In this document: in pieces, positions 32,921 to 40,048 of the stretch
Layout: each line of letters opens with the position of its first letter
How positions within the stretch are numbered: the stretch's first letter is position 1
From: Oscillospiraceae bacterium
GTDB lineage: Bacteria; Bacillota; Clostridia; Oscillospirales; Oscillospiraceae
Reading direction: 5' to 3'
DNA: 41,507 nt
Assembly (NCBI GenBank): GCA_017447645.1
Contig: JAFSNA010000054.1
Location: forward strand, 1 to 41,507
Made by a program: the position numbers and the translations under genes
Notes under the pieces: model-generated
Database searches by the model: none
Told to the model about the DNA's origin: nothing
The model's input: only the letters and a program-made list of their open reading frames with translations

Positions 32921-35428
32921 ATGAAATACGATTTTGCGGCCATTGAAAAGAAATGGCAGGAAAACTGGGAGATCACCAAGCCTTACGCCGCCGTTACGGG
33001 GAGCGATAAGCCCAAGTTCTACGGACTGATCGAGTTCCCGTATCCCTCCGGAGCGGGACTGCACGTGGGCCATCCGCGCCCCTTCACGGCGATCGACATC
33101 GTCACGCGCAAAAAGAGGATGGAGGGCTACAACGTCCTCTTCCCGATCGGCTTTGACGCCTTCGGCCTGCCGACCGAGAACTACGCCATCAAAAACCATA
33201 TCCATCCGGCCATCGTCACCAGACAGAACATCGACAACTTCACCCGTCAGCTCAAGATGCTCGGCTACGGCTTCGACTGGGACCGTGTCGTGGACACGAC
33301 CGACCCGAAGTATTACAAGTGGACGCAGTGGATCTTCCTGCAGCTGTTCAAGAACGACATGGCCTACAAGGCCACCATTCCGATCAACTGGTGCCCCAGC
33401 TGCAAGGTCGGCCTCGCCAACGAGGAGGTCGTCGAGGGCATGTGCGAGCGCTGCGGCTCGCCCGTCATCCGCCGGGAAAAGAGCCAGTGGATGCTGCGCA
33501 TCACCAAATACGCCGACCGTCTGATCGACGACCTGGACGATCTCGACTTTATCGAGCGCGTCAAGCTCCAGCAGAAAAACTGGATCGGCCGCTCCACGGG
33601 CTGCGAGGTCACCTTCAAGACCAACACGGAGGACGACGTCACCGTCTTCACCACTCGCGCCGACACGCTCTTCGGCGTGACCTATATGGTCATCTCGCCC
33701 GAGCATCCGCTGCTGGCGAAGTGGAAGGACCGCATCGTGAACTGGGACGAGGTGCAGGCCTACCGCGAGGCCGCCGCCCGCAAGTCCGACTTCGAGCGCG
33801 GCGAGCTGAACAAGGACAAGACCGGCGTCCGGCTCGAGGGCATCGAGGTCACGAACCCCGCCACCGGCAAGATCGTGCCGATGTTCGTCTCCGACTATGT
33901 GCTGATGGGCTACGGCACCGGCATCGTCATGGGCGTGCCGGGCCACGATCAGCGCGACTGGGAGTTCGCCACCAAGTTCGGCCTGCCCATCGTCGAAGTC
34001 GTCTCCGGCGGCGACATCACGAAGGAGGCCTTCGTATCCAAGGACGAGAACGCGATCATGGTCAACTCGGGCTTCCTCAACGGCATGACCGTCAAGGACG
34101 CCATCCCGGCCATGAAGGAATACGTCGTCAAGCAGGGCTGGGGCAAGGAGAAGGTCAACTTCAAGCTGCGCGACTGGGTCTTCTCCCGCCAGCGCTACTG
34201 GGGCGAGCCGATCCCCCTTGTCAACTGCGAAAAGTGCGGCTGGGTCCCCATCCCGGAGAGCGAGCTGCCGCTTGTGCTGCCGCAGGTGGAGAGCTATGAG
34301 CCCACCGACGACGGCGAATCCCCCCTCAGCAAGATGACCGACTGGGTCAACACCACCTGCCCCTGCTGCGGCGGCCCCGCCAAGCGCGAGACCGACACCA
34401 TGCCGAACTGGGCCGGCTCCTGCTGGTACTTCCTGCGCTACATGGACCCGCACAATGACGAGGCACCCTTCTCCAAGGAGGCTGAGGAGTACTGGGGCCC
34501 GGTGGACTGGTATAACGGCGGCATGGAGCACACCACGCTCCACCTCCTGTACAGCCGCTTCTGGCACAAGTTCCTCTATGACATCGGCGTCGTGCACACG
34601 AAGGAGCCGTATCTCAAGCGCACCTCCCACGGCATGATCCTCGGCAAGAACCCGCACTATGTCGGCAATGTCGAGACCGAGGAGGAAAAGCAGGCCCTCA
34701 TCGAGCGCTACGGCAATGAGGCCCTGCGCACCAGCGTCAAGATGTCCAAGTCCCTCGGCAACGTCGTCAATCCCGACGATGTGGTCAAGGCCTACGGCGC
34801 AGACACCATGCGCGTGTATATCATGTTCATCGGCGACTTTGAGAAGACCGCCACCTGGTCCGATGAGGCCGTGAAGGGCTCCAAGCGCTTCCTGGACCGC
34901 TGCTGGAACCTGATGGAGCTGGCCAAGGACGACGAGGCCGTCACGAAGAAGAACGAGCCCATCATCCACAAGAGCATCAAGAAGGTGGGCGAGGATATCG
35001 ACACCCTCAAGATGAACACCGCCATCGCCCAGCTCATGACCATGGTCAACGAGTTCTACACCAACGGCTGCACAAAGGGCGATCTCCAGTACCTCGTGGA
35101 GCTGCTCTCTCCCTTCGCCCCGCACATCGCCGAGGAGATGTGGGAGCAGCTCGGCTTTGCCGCAAAATACGGGAAGATGGCCATGCAGATGCCCTGGCCG
35201 CAGTATGACGAGACCAAGACCGTCGACGCCGAGCGCGAGATGGCCGTGCAGGTCAACGGCAAGCTCCGCTCCACCATCATCGTGCCCGCCGACGCCGACG
35301 AGCAGTTCATCATCGACACCGCCTGCAAGGATGAAAAGATCCAGCGCCAGCTCCAGGGTATGCAGATCGTAAAGACCATCGTCGTGAAAAACAAGATCAT
35401 CAATTTGATCCTCAAGCCGGCAAAGTAA
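32921..35428 (+). CDS. leuS: Leucyl-tRNA synthetase
   Basis: 835 residues. Class I HIGH motif as HVGH (about 48-51), KMSKS intact (about 607-611), a zinc-binding CPSCKVG...CERCG, and the CP1 editing domain with [14 protein letters not shown] and [14 protein letters not shown]. It charges tRNA-Leu. The upstream region is too short for a T-box, so there is no visible leucine-responsive leader. ATG 32921 has AAGGGATGA upstream. No terminator was seen before the rpsU promoter. Confidence 0.98.
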   Translation: MKYDFAAIEKKWQENWEITKPYAAVTGSDKPKFYGLIEFPYPSGAGLHVGHPRPFTAIDIVTRKKRMEGYNVLFPIGFDAFGLPTENYAIKNHIHPAIVTRQNIDNFTRQLKMLGYGFDWDRVVDTTDPKYYKWTQWIFLQLFKNDMAYKATIPINWCPSCKVGLANEEVVEGMCERCGSPVIRREKSQWMLRITKYADRLIDDLDDLDFIERVKLQQKNWIGRSTGCEVTFKTNTEDDVTVFTTRADTLFGVTYMVISPEHPLLAKWKDRIVNWDEVQAYREAAARKSDFERGELNKDKTGVRLEGIEVTNPATGKIVPMFVSDYVLMGYGTGIVMGVPGHDQRDWEFATKFGLPIVEVVSGGDITKEAFVSKDENAIMVNSGFLNGMTVKDAIPAMKEYVVKQGWGKEKVNFKLRDWVFSRQRYWGEPIPLVNCEKCGWVPIPESELPLVLPQVESYEPTDDGESPLSKMTDWVNTTCPCCGGPAKRETDTMPNWAGSCWYFLRYMDPHNDEAPFSKEAEEYWGPVDWYNGGMEHTTLHLLYSRFWHKFLYDIGVVHTKEPYLKRTSHGMILGKNPHYVGNVETEEEKQALIERYGNEALRTSVKMSKSLGNVVNPDDVVKAYGADTMRVYIMFIGDFEKTATWSDEAVKGSKRFLDRCWNLMELAKDDEAVTKKNEPIIHKSIKKVGEDIDTLKMNTAIAQLMTMVNEFYTNGCTKGDLQYLVELLSPFAPHIAEEMWEQLGFAAKYGKMAMQMPWPQYDETKTVDAEREMAVQVNGKLRSTIIVPADADEQFIIDTACKDEKIQRQLQGMQIVKTIVVKNKIINLILKPAK

Positions 35429-35431
35429 TCA

Positions 35432-35460
35432 TTGACATTTGGGGCTTAACCCGTTATAAT
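35432..35460 (+). promoter_or_regulatory. Perfect consensus promoter of rpsU
   Basis: TTGACA (35432-35437), 17 bp, TATAAT (35455-35460). It begins three bases after the leuS stop codon. One of the few fully consensus promoters in the window. Confidence 0.93.
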
Positions 35461-35473
35461 ACCAATGCTAAAA

Positions 35474-35507
35474 GCCAATTCATTGGCCCTTAAAGCGCCG
35501 CAAGGCG
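35474..35507 (+). promoter_or_regulatory. Structured 5' leader of rpsU
   Basis: Two adjacent stems: GCCAAT/ATTGGC (35474-35487) and CGCC-GCAA-GGCG with a GNRA-type tetraloop (35496-35507), just upstream of the GGAGG site. Possible autogenous control site of S21; not proven. Confidence 0.4.
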
Positions 35508-35528
35508 TATTTGGAGGGAGGGAAATAC

Positions 35529-35714
35529 ATGTCTGAAATCTACGTCAAGGAGAATGAGTCTCTGGACAATGCTCTGAAGAGATTCAAGCGCAGCTGCGCG
35601 AAGTCCGGCGTTCTGGCCGACCTCAGAAAGAAGGAGTACTACCAGAGCCCCAGCGTCAAGCGCCGCAAGAAATCCGAGGCTGCACGCAAGAACAAGAATA
35701 AGCGTTACTATTAA
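35529..35714 (+). CDS. rpsU: 30S ribosomal protein S21
   Basis: 61 residues from ATG 35529 ([20 protein letters not shown]). This start is preferred over one 18 bases upstream, which lies inside the GGAGGGAGGG ribosome site. Highly basic C-terminus ([18 protein letters not shown]). S21 (bS21) helps initiation near the anti-Shine-Dalgarno region. Single gene with its own consensus promoter and terminator. Confidence 0.97.
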   Translation: MSEIYVKENESLDNALKRFKRSCAKSGVLADLRKKEYYQSPSVKRRKKSEAARKNKNKRYY

Positions 35715-35723
35715 TGACATGTA

Positions 35724-35757
35724 AAAACCACCGGTCGAAAGATCGGTGGTTTTATCT
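35724..35757 (+). terminator. Intrinsic terminator of rpsU
   Basis: Stem AAAACCACCG/CGGTGGTTTT (35724-35733 with 35744-35753), extended inward by three pairs (one G-U) to a GAAA loop, then TTTTATCTTT. Confidence 0.9.
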
Positions 35758-35772
35758 TTGCGTAAACAAACC

Positions 35773-35961
35773 GATCCCGCCGTTTTCACGGCGGGATCAA
35801 ACTTTCTCATACTAGAACCTCATGAAAACCTTTAATCCCTTAAAGGTTTTCATAGCGCCATAAGGCGCGTAGAGGTGCTGTATGAGACGCGTTTTCAGCG
35901 TTTTGCGCTGAAAACGCCGCAGGAACTGCGGCTTTCCCGATTAAAGACTTTAATCGGGAAA
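35773..35961. repeat. Series of six inverted repeats downstream of rpsU and srtB
   Basis: In order: GATCCCGCCG/CGGCGGGATC (35773-35798); a 14-bp perfect stem with TCCC loop (35822-35853); GCGCC-ATAA-GGCGC (35855-35868); a 12-bp perfect stem (35889-35900 with 35906-35917); GCCGCAG-GAA-CTGCGGC (35916-35932); and a 14-bp perfect inverted repeat around one base (35933-35946 with 35948-35961), ending just before the srtB stop. No ORF was seen. May be an interspersed repeat, a small RNA or stacked terminators. Confidence 0.85.
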
Positions 35962-35966
35962 TAGTA

Positions 35967-36770
35967 TCATTGTATCCTTGTGAGCTTGCCGACCACGACA
36001 TAGCGGCCGTCGTCGCGCTCGTAGGTGCAGGTGGAGAGGGTGACGATCTTGTCAGTCTCGTTGACCTTGACATCGGACTTGAAGGTGGACAGGTCCTTGA
36101 TGAGCTCGATGTGGCCCATGAACTGCTCGGGGGAGTCGAAGTTGTTCGCGTAGGCGAAGGAGGTCGGCTCGGTAATGAAGCCCGCGATCAGGTCGAGGCG
36201 GTAGTTGAAGTCCGGGGTGCTCAGGTAGATGACCGGGTGCTCGGGGTAGTAGTTGGCGTCCCGGTAGTTGCGGAGACTGGCAAACATGGAGCCGTCGTTC
36301 ATGTTGTGGCCGTAGATGCAGGTGTTCTGGTCGGAGAAGTCCGAGGCATTGCGGCAGTCGATGAAGATGGTGCCGTTGGCGTTCTGGATCTCGCCGGGGA
36401 TGTGGTCGAGGTAATAGAAGTTGTCATCGGTGTAGGCAATGGGGTAGTTGATGACGGTGTTGGGGCTGTAGATCCAGCCGACGTAATCGCTGCTCTGGGC
36501 GCGCAGGCCGGCAAAGTCGATGTTCAGTGGGCTGACCTCGGGGTCGATGCCGTCGTCCTCACTCTGCTGGGGCTCGGCACTCTCCACCGGCTTGGGCGTG
36601 GGGGAGACCACCACCGTGGCAAACTGGTTTGCCACCTCGGCATAGGTCTTCTCCGCCTGCTTGTAGCCCATGATGGTGGTGATGATCTTATATCCGCTGT
36701 ATACAAAAACGCACAGCAGAATGATGCACAATACGATCAAAATAGTCTTGACGGTGTTTCGTTTCTTCAA
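35967..36770 (-). CDS. srtB: Class B sortase
   Basis: 267 residues. One N-terminal membrane helix (about 8-33), a Pro/Glu linker, then the sortase beta-barrel with the catalytic triad His in IYGHNMNDGSMF (about 155), Cys248 in TLSTCTYE and Arg256 in DGRYVVVGKL. Sortases attach surface proteins to the cell wall through a C-terminal sorting signal. No substrate gene is in the window, so this looks like a stand-alone housekeeping or pilus-type class B enzyme. Start TTG 36770 with AAGGAAGG eight bases upstream. Flanked on both sides by dense palindromes. Confidence 0.94.
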   Translation of the reverse strand: MKKRNTVKTILIVLCIILLCVFVYSGYKIITTIMGYKQAEKTYAEVANQFATVVVSPTPKPVESAEPQQSEDDGIDPEVSPLNIDFAGLRAQSSDYVGWIYSPNTVINYPIAYTDDNFYYLDHIPGEIQNANGTIFIDCRNASDFSDQNTCIYGHNMNDGSMFASLRNYRDANYYPEHPVIYLSTPDFNYRLDLIAGFITEPTSFAYANNFDSPEQFMGHIELIKDLSTFKSDVKVNETDKIVTLSTCTYERDDGRYVVVGKLTRIQ

Positions 36771-36792
36771 AAAGTTCGCCTTCCTTTACGTT

Positions 36793-36841
36793 CCGGTCCA
36801 GACCGGGATGTATTTCTATTATACCGCTTTTTCCGAAAAAG
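36793..36841 (-). promoter_or_regulatory. Promoter region of srtB with palindromes
   Basis: Minus strand: consensus -10 TATAAT (36818-36823) but no good -35. A palindrome CTTTTTC-C-GAAAAAG (36827-36841) covers the -35 zone. A second, CCGGTC-CA-GACCGG (36793-36806), lies in the 5' leader. The weak -35 and flanking palindromes suggest regulation (inference). Confidence 0.5.
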
Positions 36842-36877
36842 AAAAGCCCCTATTGCAACAGACGCTGCAACAGGGGC
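36835..36877 (-). terminator. Intrinsic terminator downstream of metQ (distal)
   Basis: Minus strand: GCCCCTGTTGCA/TGCAATAGGGGC, 12 pairs including one G-U (36846-36857 with 36866-36877), followed by TTTTCTTTTTC. It separates metNIQ from srtB. Confidence 0.85.
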
Positions 36878-37046
36878 AAAAGTTCCGAACTTTTAGAAAA
36901 AATCCCCATGCGCTGTAAATCGTGCCGCAGCACATGAAAGCTCCCGCATGGGGATTTTTGTGCACGTGATTCGGTTGCCCCGTCAGGGGCGAGAATCACG
37001 CACTTGAATCAAACATTTACTTTGGAAGCGGAGCTTTCAAAGTAAA
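36878..37046. repeat. Palindrome cluster between metQ and srtB
   Basis: AAAAGTTC-C-GAACTTTT (36878-36894); a 15-bp perfect stem with 32-nt loop (36898-36912 with 36945-36959), itself terminator-like on the minus strand; a two-level hairpin with GTGATTC/GAATCAC (36966-36999) enclosing GCCCC-GTCA-GGGGC (36977-36990); and TTTACTTTG/CAAAGTAAA extended by an inner AGC/GCT stem (37016-37046), which touches the metQ stop codon. No ORF was seen. Confidence 0.85.
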
Positions 37047-37964
37047 TTACTTGATGGAGACGATGCCGGCGCCGGAGTTGGCGTTGAAGGTATCGACTGC
37101 GCCGTCCTGCAGGGCCTTGACCAGGGCGACGATCTCGGGACGGGTCTCGTCACCGCGGCGGACAGCCACGAGGTTTGCATAGGTCTGGGCGGCGTTGCCG
37201 GAGGCGTCCTCGATGGCCAGGGCGTCAGTGGTCTTGAAGCCGGCGTTCAGGGCGTAGTTGTAGTTGATGACGGCGATGGTGCCCTCAGCGCTGTTGGCGA
37301 GCAGAGAGGGGACAGCGTCGGCCTGGGCGGCCTGGACATTGTAGCCCTTGGCGTCCACGATGTCGAGCACGGAGGGGGCGGTGTCAACGGAGGCACCCTC
37401 GGGCAGGACGATCAGACCCTCCTGCTGCAGCAGGAGCAGGGCGCGGGTCTGGTTGGACTCGTCGTCGGGAACAAGGATGGTGGCGCCGGCGGCCAGGTTC
37501 TCGAGCTTATCGAGGGTCTTGCTGTAGATGCCCATGGGCTCGTAGTGGACAAGACCGGCGGAGACGAGGTCGGTGCCGTTGGAGGCGTTGAAGCTGTTCA
37601 TATAGGGGGCGTGCTGGAAGTAGTTTGCGTCCAGGGTGCCGTCCTGCAGGGCGGTGTTGGGCAGCACGTAGTCGTCGTAAATGACGATCTCAAGGTCGAT
37701 GCCCTGCTGGGCGAGAACAGGCTTGACGATCTCAAGCAGCTCGCCGTGGGGGGTGGAGCTTGCGCCGACGGTGAGCTTTACGGGCTCGGTGGCGGCGGGA
37801 GCCTCGGTGGCGGCAGGAGCCTCGGTGGCGGCGGGAGCCTCAGTGGCAGCGGGAGCCTCGGTGGCGGGGGCCTGGGTGGCCGCGGGTGCGGAGGAACCGC
37901 CGCAGGCGCTCAGGCTCAGGACCACAAGCGCGAGGACAAGGATCAAAGCGAGATTTCTTTTCAT
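37047..37964 (-). CDS. metQ: Methionine-binding lipoprotein MetQ (NlpA family)
   Basis: 305 residues from ATG 37964, nine bases after AAGGAG; an ATG two codons upstream (37970) is only three bases from it. Lipoprotein signal with Cys21 in LSLSAC. A low-complexity linker of repeated ATEAPA units (about 30-60) leads to the NlpA/MetQ domain: LTVGASSTPHGELLEIVKP, DGTLDANYFQHAPYM, and a long conserved remainder. It captures methionine (often D- and L-forms) outside the membrane for MetNI. Last gene of metN-metI-metQ. Confidence 0.95.
   Translation of the reverse strand: MKRNLALILVLALVVLSLSACGGSSAPAATQAPATEAPAATEAPAATEAPAATEAPAATEPVKLTVGASSTPHGELLEIVKPVLAQQGIDLEIVIYDDYVLPNTALQDGTLDANYFQHAPYMNSFNASNGTDLVSAGLVHYEPMGIYSKTLDKLENLAAGATILVPDDESNQTRALLLLQQEGLIVLPEGASVDTAPSVLDIVDAKGYNVQAAQADAVPSLLANSAEGTIAVINYNYALNAGFKTTDALAIEDASGNAAQTYANLVAVRRGDETRPEIVALVKALQDGAVDTFNANSGAGIVSIK
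37788..37877 (-). repeat. 18-bp tandem repeat encoding the MetQ linker
   Basis: Four consecutive 18-bp units (starts 37788, 37806, 37824, 37842; plus-strand form GGTGGCGGCGGGAGCCTC) and a partial fifth encode repeated ATEAPA. One to four base differences between units. In-frame unit gain or loss would change only the tether length. Confidence 0.9.
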
Positions 37965-37996
37965 GTTCATATTCTCCTTTTTTTGAAGATTTGGGT

Positions 37997-38677
37997 TTAC
38001 TTGGTGATGCGTTTATCGGTGCGGTGCGCAACGGCAGTCCCCACCTCCTGAATAATCTGGACGATTATTACAGTCAGAAATACACAGATCCACTTGATAT
38101 CGGGATTGAAGCGCTGGTGGCCGTAGCTGATGGCGATCTGGCCGAGGCCGGTGCCGCCGATGGTGGCGGACATGGCCGAGTAGCCGAGAATCGTCACCAT
38201 GGAGATCACGGCGCCCAGGATGAGCGAGGGCTTGGCCTCCGGCAGCAGGACCTTGGTCACGATCTGGAAATTGTTGGCCCCCATGGACTGGGCCGCCTCA
38301 ATGACGCCGGCGTTGACCTCCTTGAGGGAGGATTCCACCATGCGCGCGATATAGGGCGAGGCCGCAATGACCAGCATGACGATCATGGCCTTGTTGCCGA
38401 GCGAGGTGCCTACAATAAAGTTTGCCACGGGAAGCATGGCAACCATCAGGATAATAAAGGGAATCGAACGGAAAAAATTGACGATCATGCTGAGCAGGCG
38501 GTTGAACCAGGGGACGGGATAAATGCCCTCCCGGTCCGTGATGTTCAGCACCACGCCGAGCGGCAGGCCGATCACATAGGAGATGGCCGTGGAGATGACG
38601 GTCATGTAGATCGTCTCCCACACGCCGCGCTGGAGGATGCCGGCATTCCAGAGCTTGTAAAAGGTTTCGGAGAGCAT
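37997..38677 (-). CDS. metI: Methionine ABC transporter permease MetI
   Basis: 226 residues from ATG 38677 (MLSETFYKLWNAG). This start has AAGGAGG seven bases upstream and overlaps the metN stop as TGATG; an in-frame ATG 18 bases upstream is inside metN and lacks a site. Five hydrophobic segments; the cytoplasmic loop EAAQSMGANNFQIVTKVLLPEA contacts MetN. Forms a dimeric channel for methionine uptake. Confidence 0.96.
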   Translation of the reverse strand: MLSETFYKLWNAGILQRGVWETIYMTVISTAISYVIGLPLGVVLNITDREGIYPVPWFNRLLSMIVNFFRSIPFIILMVAMLPVANFIVGTSLGNKAMIVMLVIAASPYIARMVESSLKEVNAGVIEAAQSMGANNFQIVTKVLLPEAKPSLILGAVISMVTILGYSAMSATIGGTGLGQIAISYGHQRFNPDIKWICVFLTVIIVQIIQEVGTAVAHRTDKRITK

Positions 38678-39666
38678 CAGTCTTCCTCCTTCCATTTGAC
38701 ATCGCTGTTTTTGAGCCAGGCGATGACCTTCTCGGCCTGGTGCGCATCGGTGGGCAGCTCGATGATCATGTGGCCGTAGACGATGCCGTCAAAATCCTTC
38801 GTGTCGGCGAACATGATGTTGACCGGCACCTGGCAGTCGAGCGTCATGTTGGAGATGACCGGCTCCTTGGACTGCATCCCGTCAAAGATGATGCGGATCT
38901 TCTTGCCGCCGCTGGTCTCGATGGCGGTGCGGTCCTGGGGGAGGATGAGCTCGCGCGCGATCTGGGACTGGGGGTTGGCAAACACGTCGCTGACCCGGCC
39001 GGATTCGGCGATGCGGCTCTGGTCGATGACGGCCACGCGGTCGCAGATCTGGTCGATGACCTTCATCTCATGGGTGATGACGATGATCGTCACGCCCATT
39101 TTCTCGTTGATGCTGCGCAGCAGCTCCAGAATGGCGCGGGTGGTGTTCGGGTCCAGGGCGGAGGTGGCCTCGTCACACAGCAGGTAGCGCGGATCAGAGG
39201 CGAGGGCGCGGGCAATGGCGACGCGCTGCTTCTGTCCGCCGGAGAGCTGCGCGGGATAGGCCGCCGCCTTCTCCTCCAGGCCCACAACCTTTAAAAGCTC
39301 CATGGCCTTGTCCCTGGCCGCCTGCCCCTTCACCCCGGCGATCTCCAGCGGGAAGGTGACGTTGCGCAGGACGCTGCGCTGCTCGAGGAGGTTGAAGCCC
39401 TGGAAGATCATCGAGATGCTGCGGCGCATTTTCAGAAGCTCCGGCCGGGCGAGGATCGTGATATCCTGCCCGTCGATGATGACGCTGCCGGAGGTGGGCC
39501 GCTCGAGAAGGTTGATGCAGCGCACGAGGGTGCTCTTGCCGGCGCCGGAGAGGCCGATGATGCCAAAGATTTCCCCGTCCTCAATGGTGAGGTTGATGTC
39601 GCGCAGCGCCTCCACATCCCCGGAGGCGGAAGAATAGGTTTTGCAAAGATTCTTTATCTCGATCAT
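38677..39666 (-). CDS. metN: Methionine ABC transporter ATPase MetN
   Basis: 329 residues. Walker A GLSGAGKST (38-46), Q-loop, signature LSGGQKQR (about 140), Walker B LLCDEATSALD (about 160), His-loop VITHE. The C-terminal NIL domain (about 255-329) in MetN proteins binds methionine and shuts the transporter (trans-inhibition, known for E. coli). RBS GGAGAG about nine bases before ATG 39666. First structural gene after the leader/attenuator. Confidence 0.97.
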   Translation of the reverse strand: MIEIKNLCKTYSSASGDVEALRDINLTIEDGEIFGIIGLSGAGKSTLVRCINLLERPTSGSVIIDGQDITILARPELLKMRRSISMIFQGFNLLEQRSVLRNVTFPLEIAGVKGQAARDKAMELLKVVGLEEKAAAYPAQLSGGQKQRVAIARALASDPRYLLCDEATSALDPNTTRAILELLRSINEKMGVTIIVITHEMKVIDQICDRVAVIDQSRIAESGRVSDVFANPQSQIARELILPQDRTAIETSGGKKIRIIFDGMQSKEPVISNMTLDCQVPVNIMFADTKDFDGIVYGHMIIELPTDAHQAEKVIAWLKNSDVKWKEED

Positions 39667-39702
39667 CTTTTGCTACTCTCCAATATTACCGATTGTGCGA
39701 AA

Positions 39703-39744
39703 GAAAAACAGGCCCGGAAAAACTCCCATCGTTTTCCGGACCTG
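39703..39744 (-). terminator. Attenuator-type intrinsic terminator in the metNIQ leader
   Basis: On the minus-strand RNA: 13-pair stem (39732-39744 with 39709-39721, one G-U), 10-nt loop, then UUUUUCUU (from 39708-39701). It lies 20 bases after the leader ORF stop and 37-78 bases before the metN start, so it must be read through for metNIQ expression. Confidence 0.93.
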
Positions 39745-39764
39745 ATTGAAAGGCGTGTGTGCGA

Positions 39765-39875
39765 TCAAACAGAGTGAGAACACGGAGAGTTACCGTTTTG
39801 GGCGTGCATCAGCTTGCACATGCCGCACATGTACATCTCCCTCATCATGCAGTTGAAGGAATCAAAACGACGCAT
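39765..39875 (-). CDS. Met/Cys-rich leader peptide upstream of metNIQ
   Basis: A 36-codon ORF: ATG 39875, TGA 39765-39767. It has a strong ribosome site GGAAGGAG ending ten bases before the ATG. Met occurs at positions 1, 10, 11, 14, 16, 19 and 23 and Cys at 9, 17, 20 and 32; the core reads CMMREMYMCGMCKLM. It lies between a good promoter and an intrinsic terminator, directly before the methionine transporter genes. This is the arrangement of a leader peptide whose translation senses charged tRNA-Met (and perhaps tRNA-Cys). I did not recognise a known family. It could instead be an independent small CxxC protein, but the position favours attenuation. Confidence 0.8.
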   Translation of the reverse strand: MRRFDSFNCMMREMYMCGMCKLMHAQNGNSPCSHSV

Positions 39876-39907
39876 GGTGACTGTGCTCCTTCCTTGAATC
39901 TGCGTGC

Positions 39908-39951
39908 ATTATAGACCTGTCGCGCCCTGACTGTCAAGCAGGGCGCGACAG
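39908..39951 (-). promoter_or_regulatory. metNIQ promoter with a 13-bp inverted repeat around the -35
   Basis: Minus strand: TTGACA (39932-39937), 18 bp, TATAAT (39908-39913). A perfect 13-bp inverted repeat (39917-39929 with 39939-39951) has the -35 in its 9-bp centre. No T-run follows, so it is more likely an operator than a terminator of the upstream gene. Confidence 0.8.
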
Positions 39952-40048
39952 AATTGTGAACATTACCATGTCAGGCGCGGTAGGTTTTTCCGAAGCTGAG
40001 AAAATTGCACAAAACCGAAAATCGCCCGCCGGGACGGCACCCGGTGCC
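39952..40048. other. Spacer downstream of the SGNH-like gene
   Basis: Only a weak CCGGG/CCCGG hairpin (40029-40044) with a broken T-rich stretch on the minus strand, a possible poor terminator for the SGNH-like gene. Nothing else seen. Confidence 0.35.

Noticed and set aside
32855..35125. 756-residue open frame antisense to leuS
   Set aside because: Shadow of leuS; low-complexity Val/Leu/Gly/His composition, no motif.
35773..35961. CRISPR array
   Set aside because: The inverted repeats differ from each other, are adjacent without regular spacers, and no cas genes are near.
36960..37046. tRNA-like cloverleaf
   Set aside because: Stems do not give acceptor, D, anticodon and T arms; no CCA-like end or GTTC loop pattern.
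39667..39913. SAM riboswitch (S-box) before metN
   Set aside because: No S-box core was found. The leader instead contains a translated-looking Met-rich ORF followed by a terminator.
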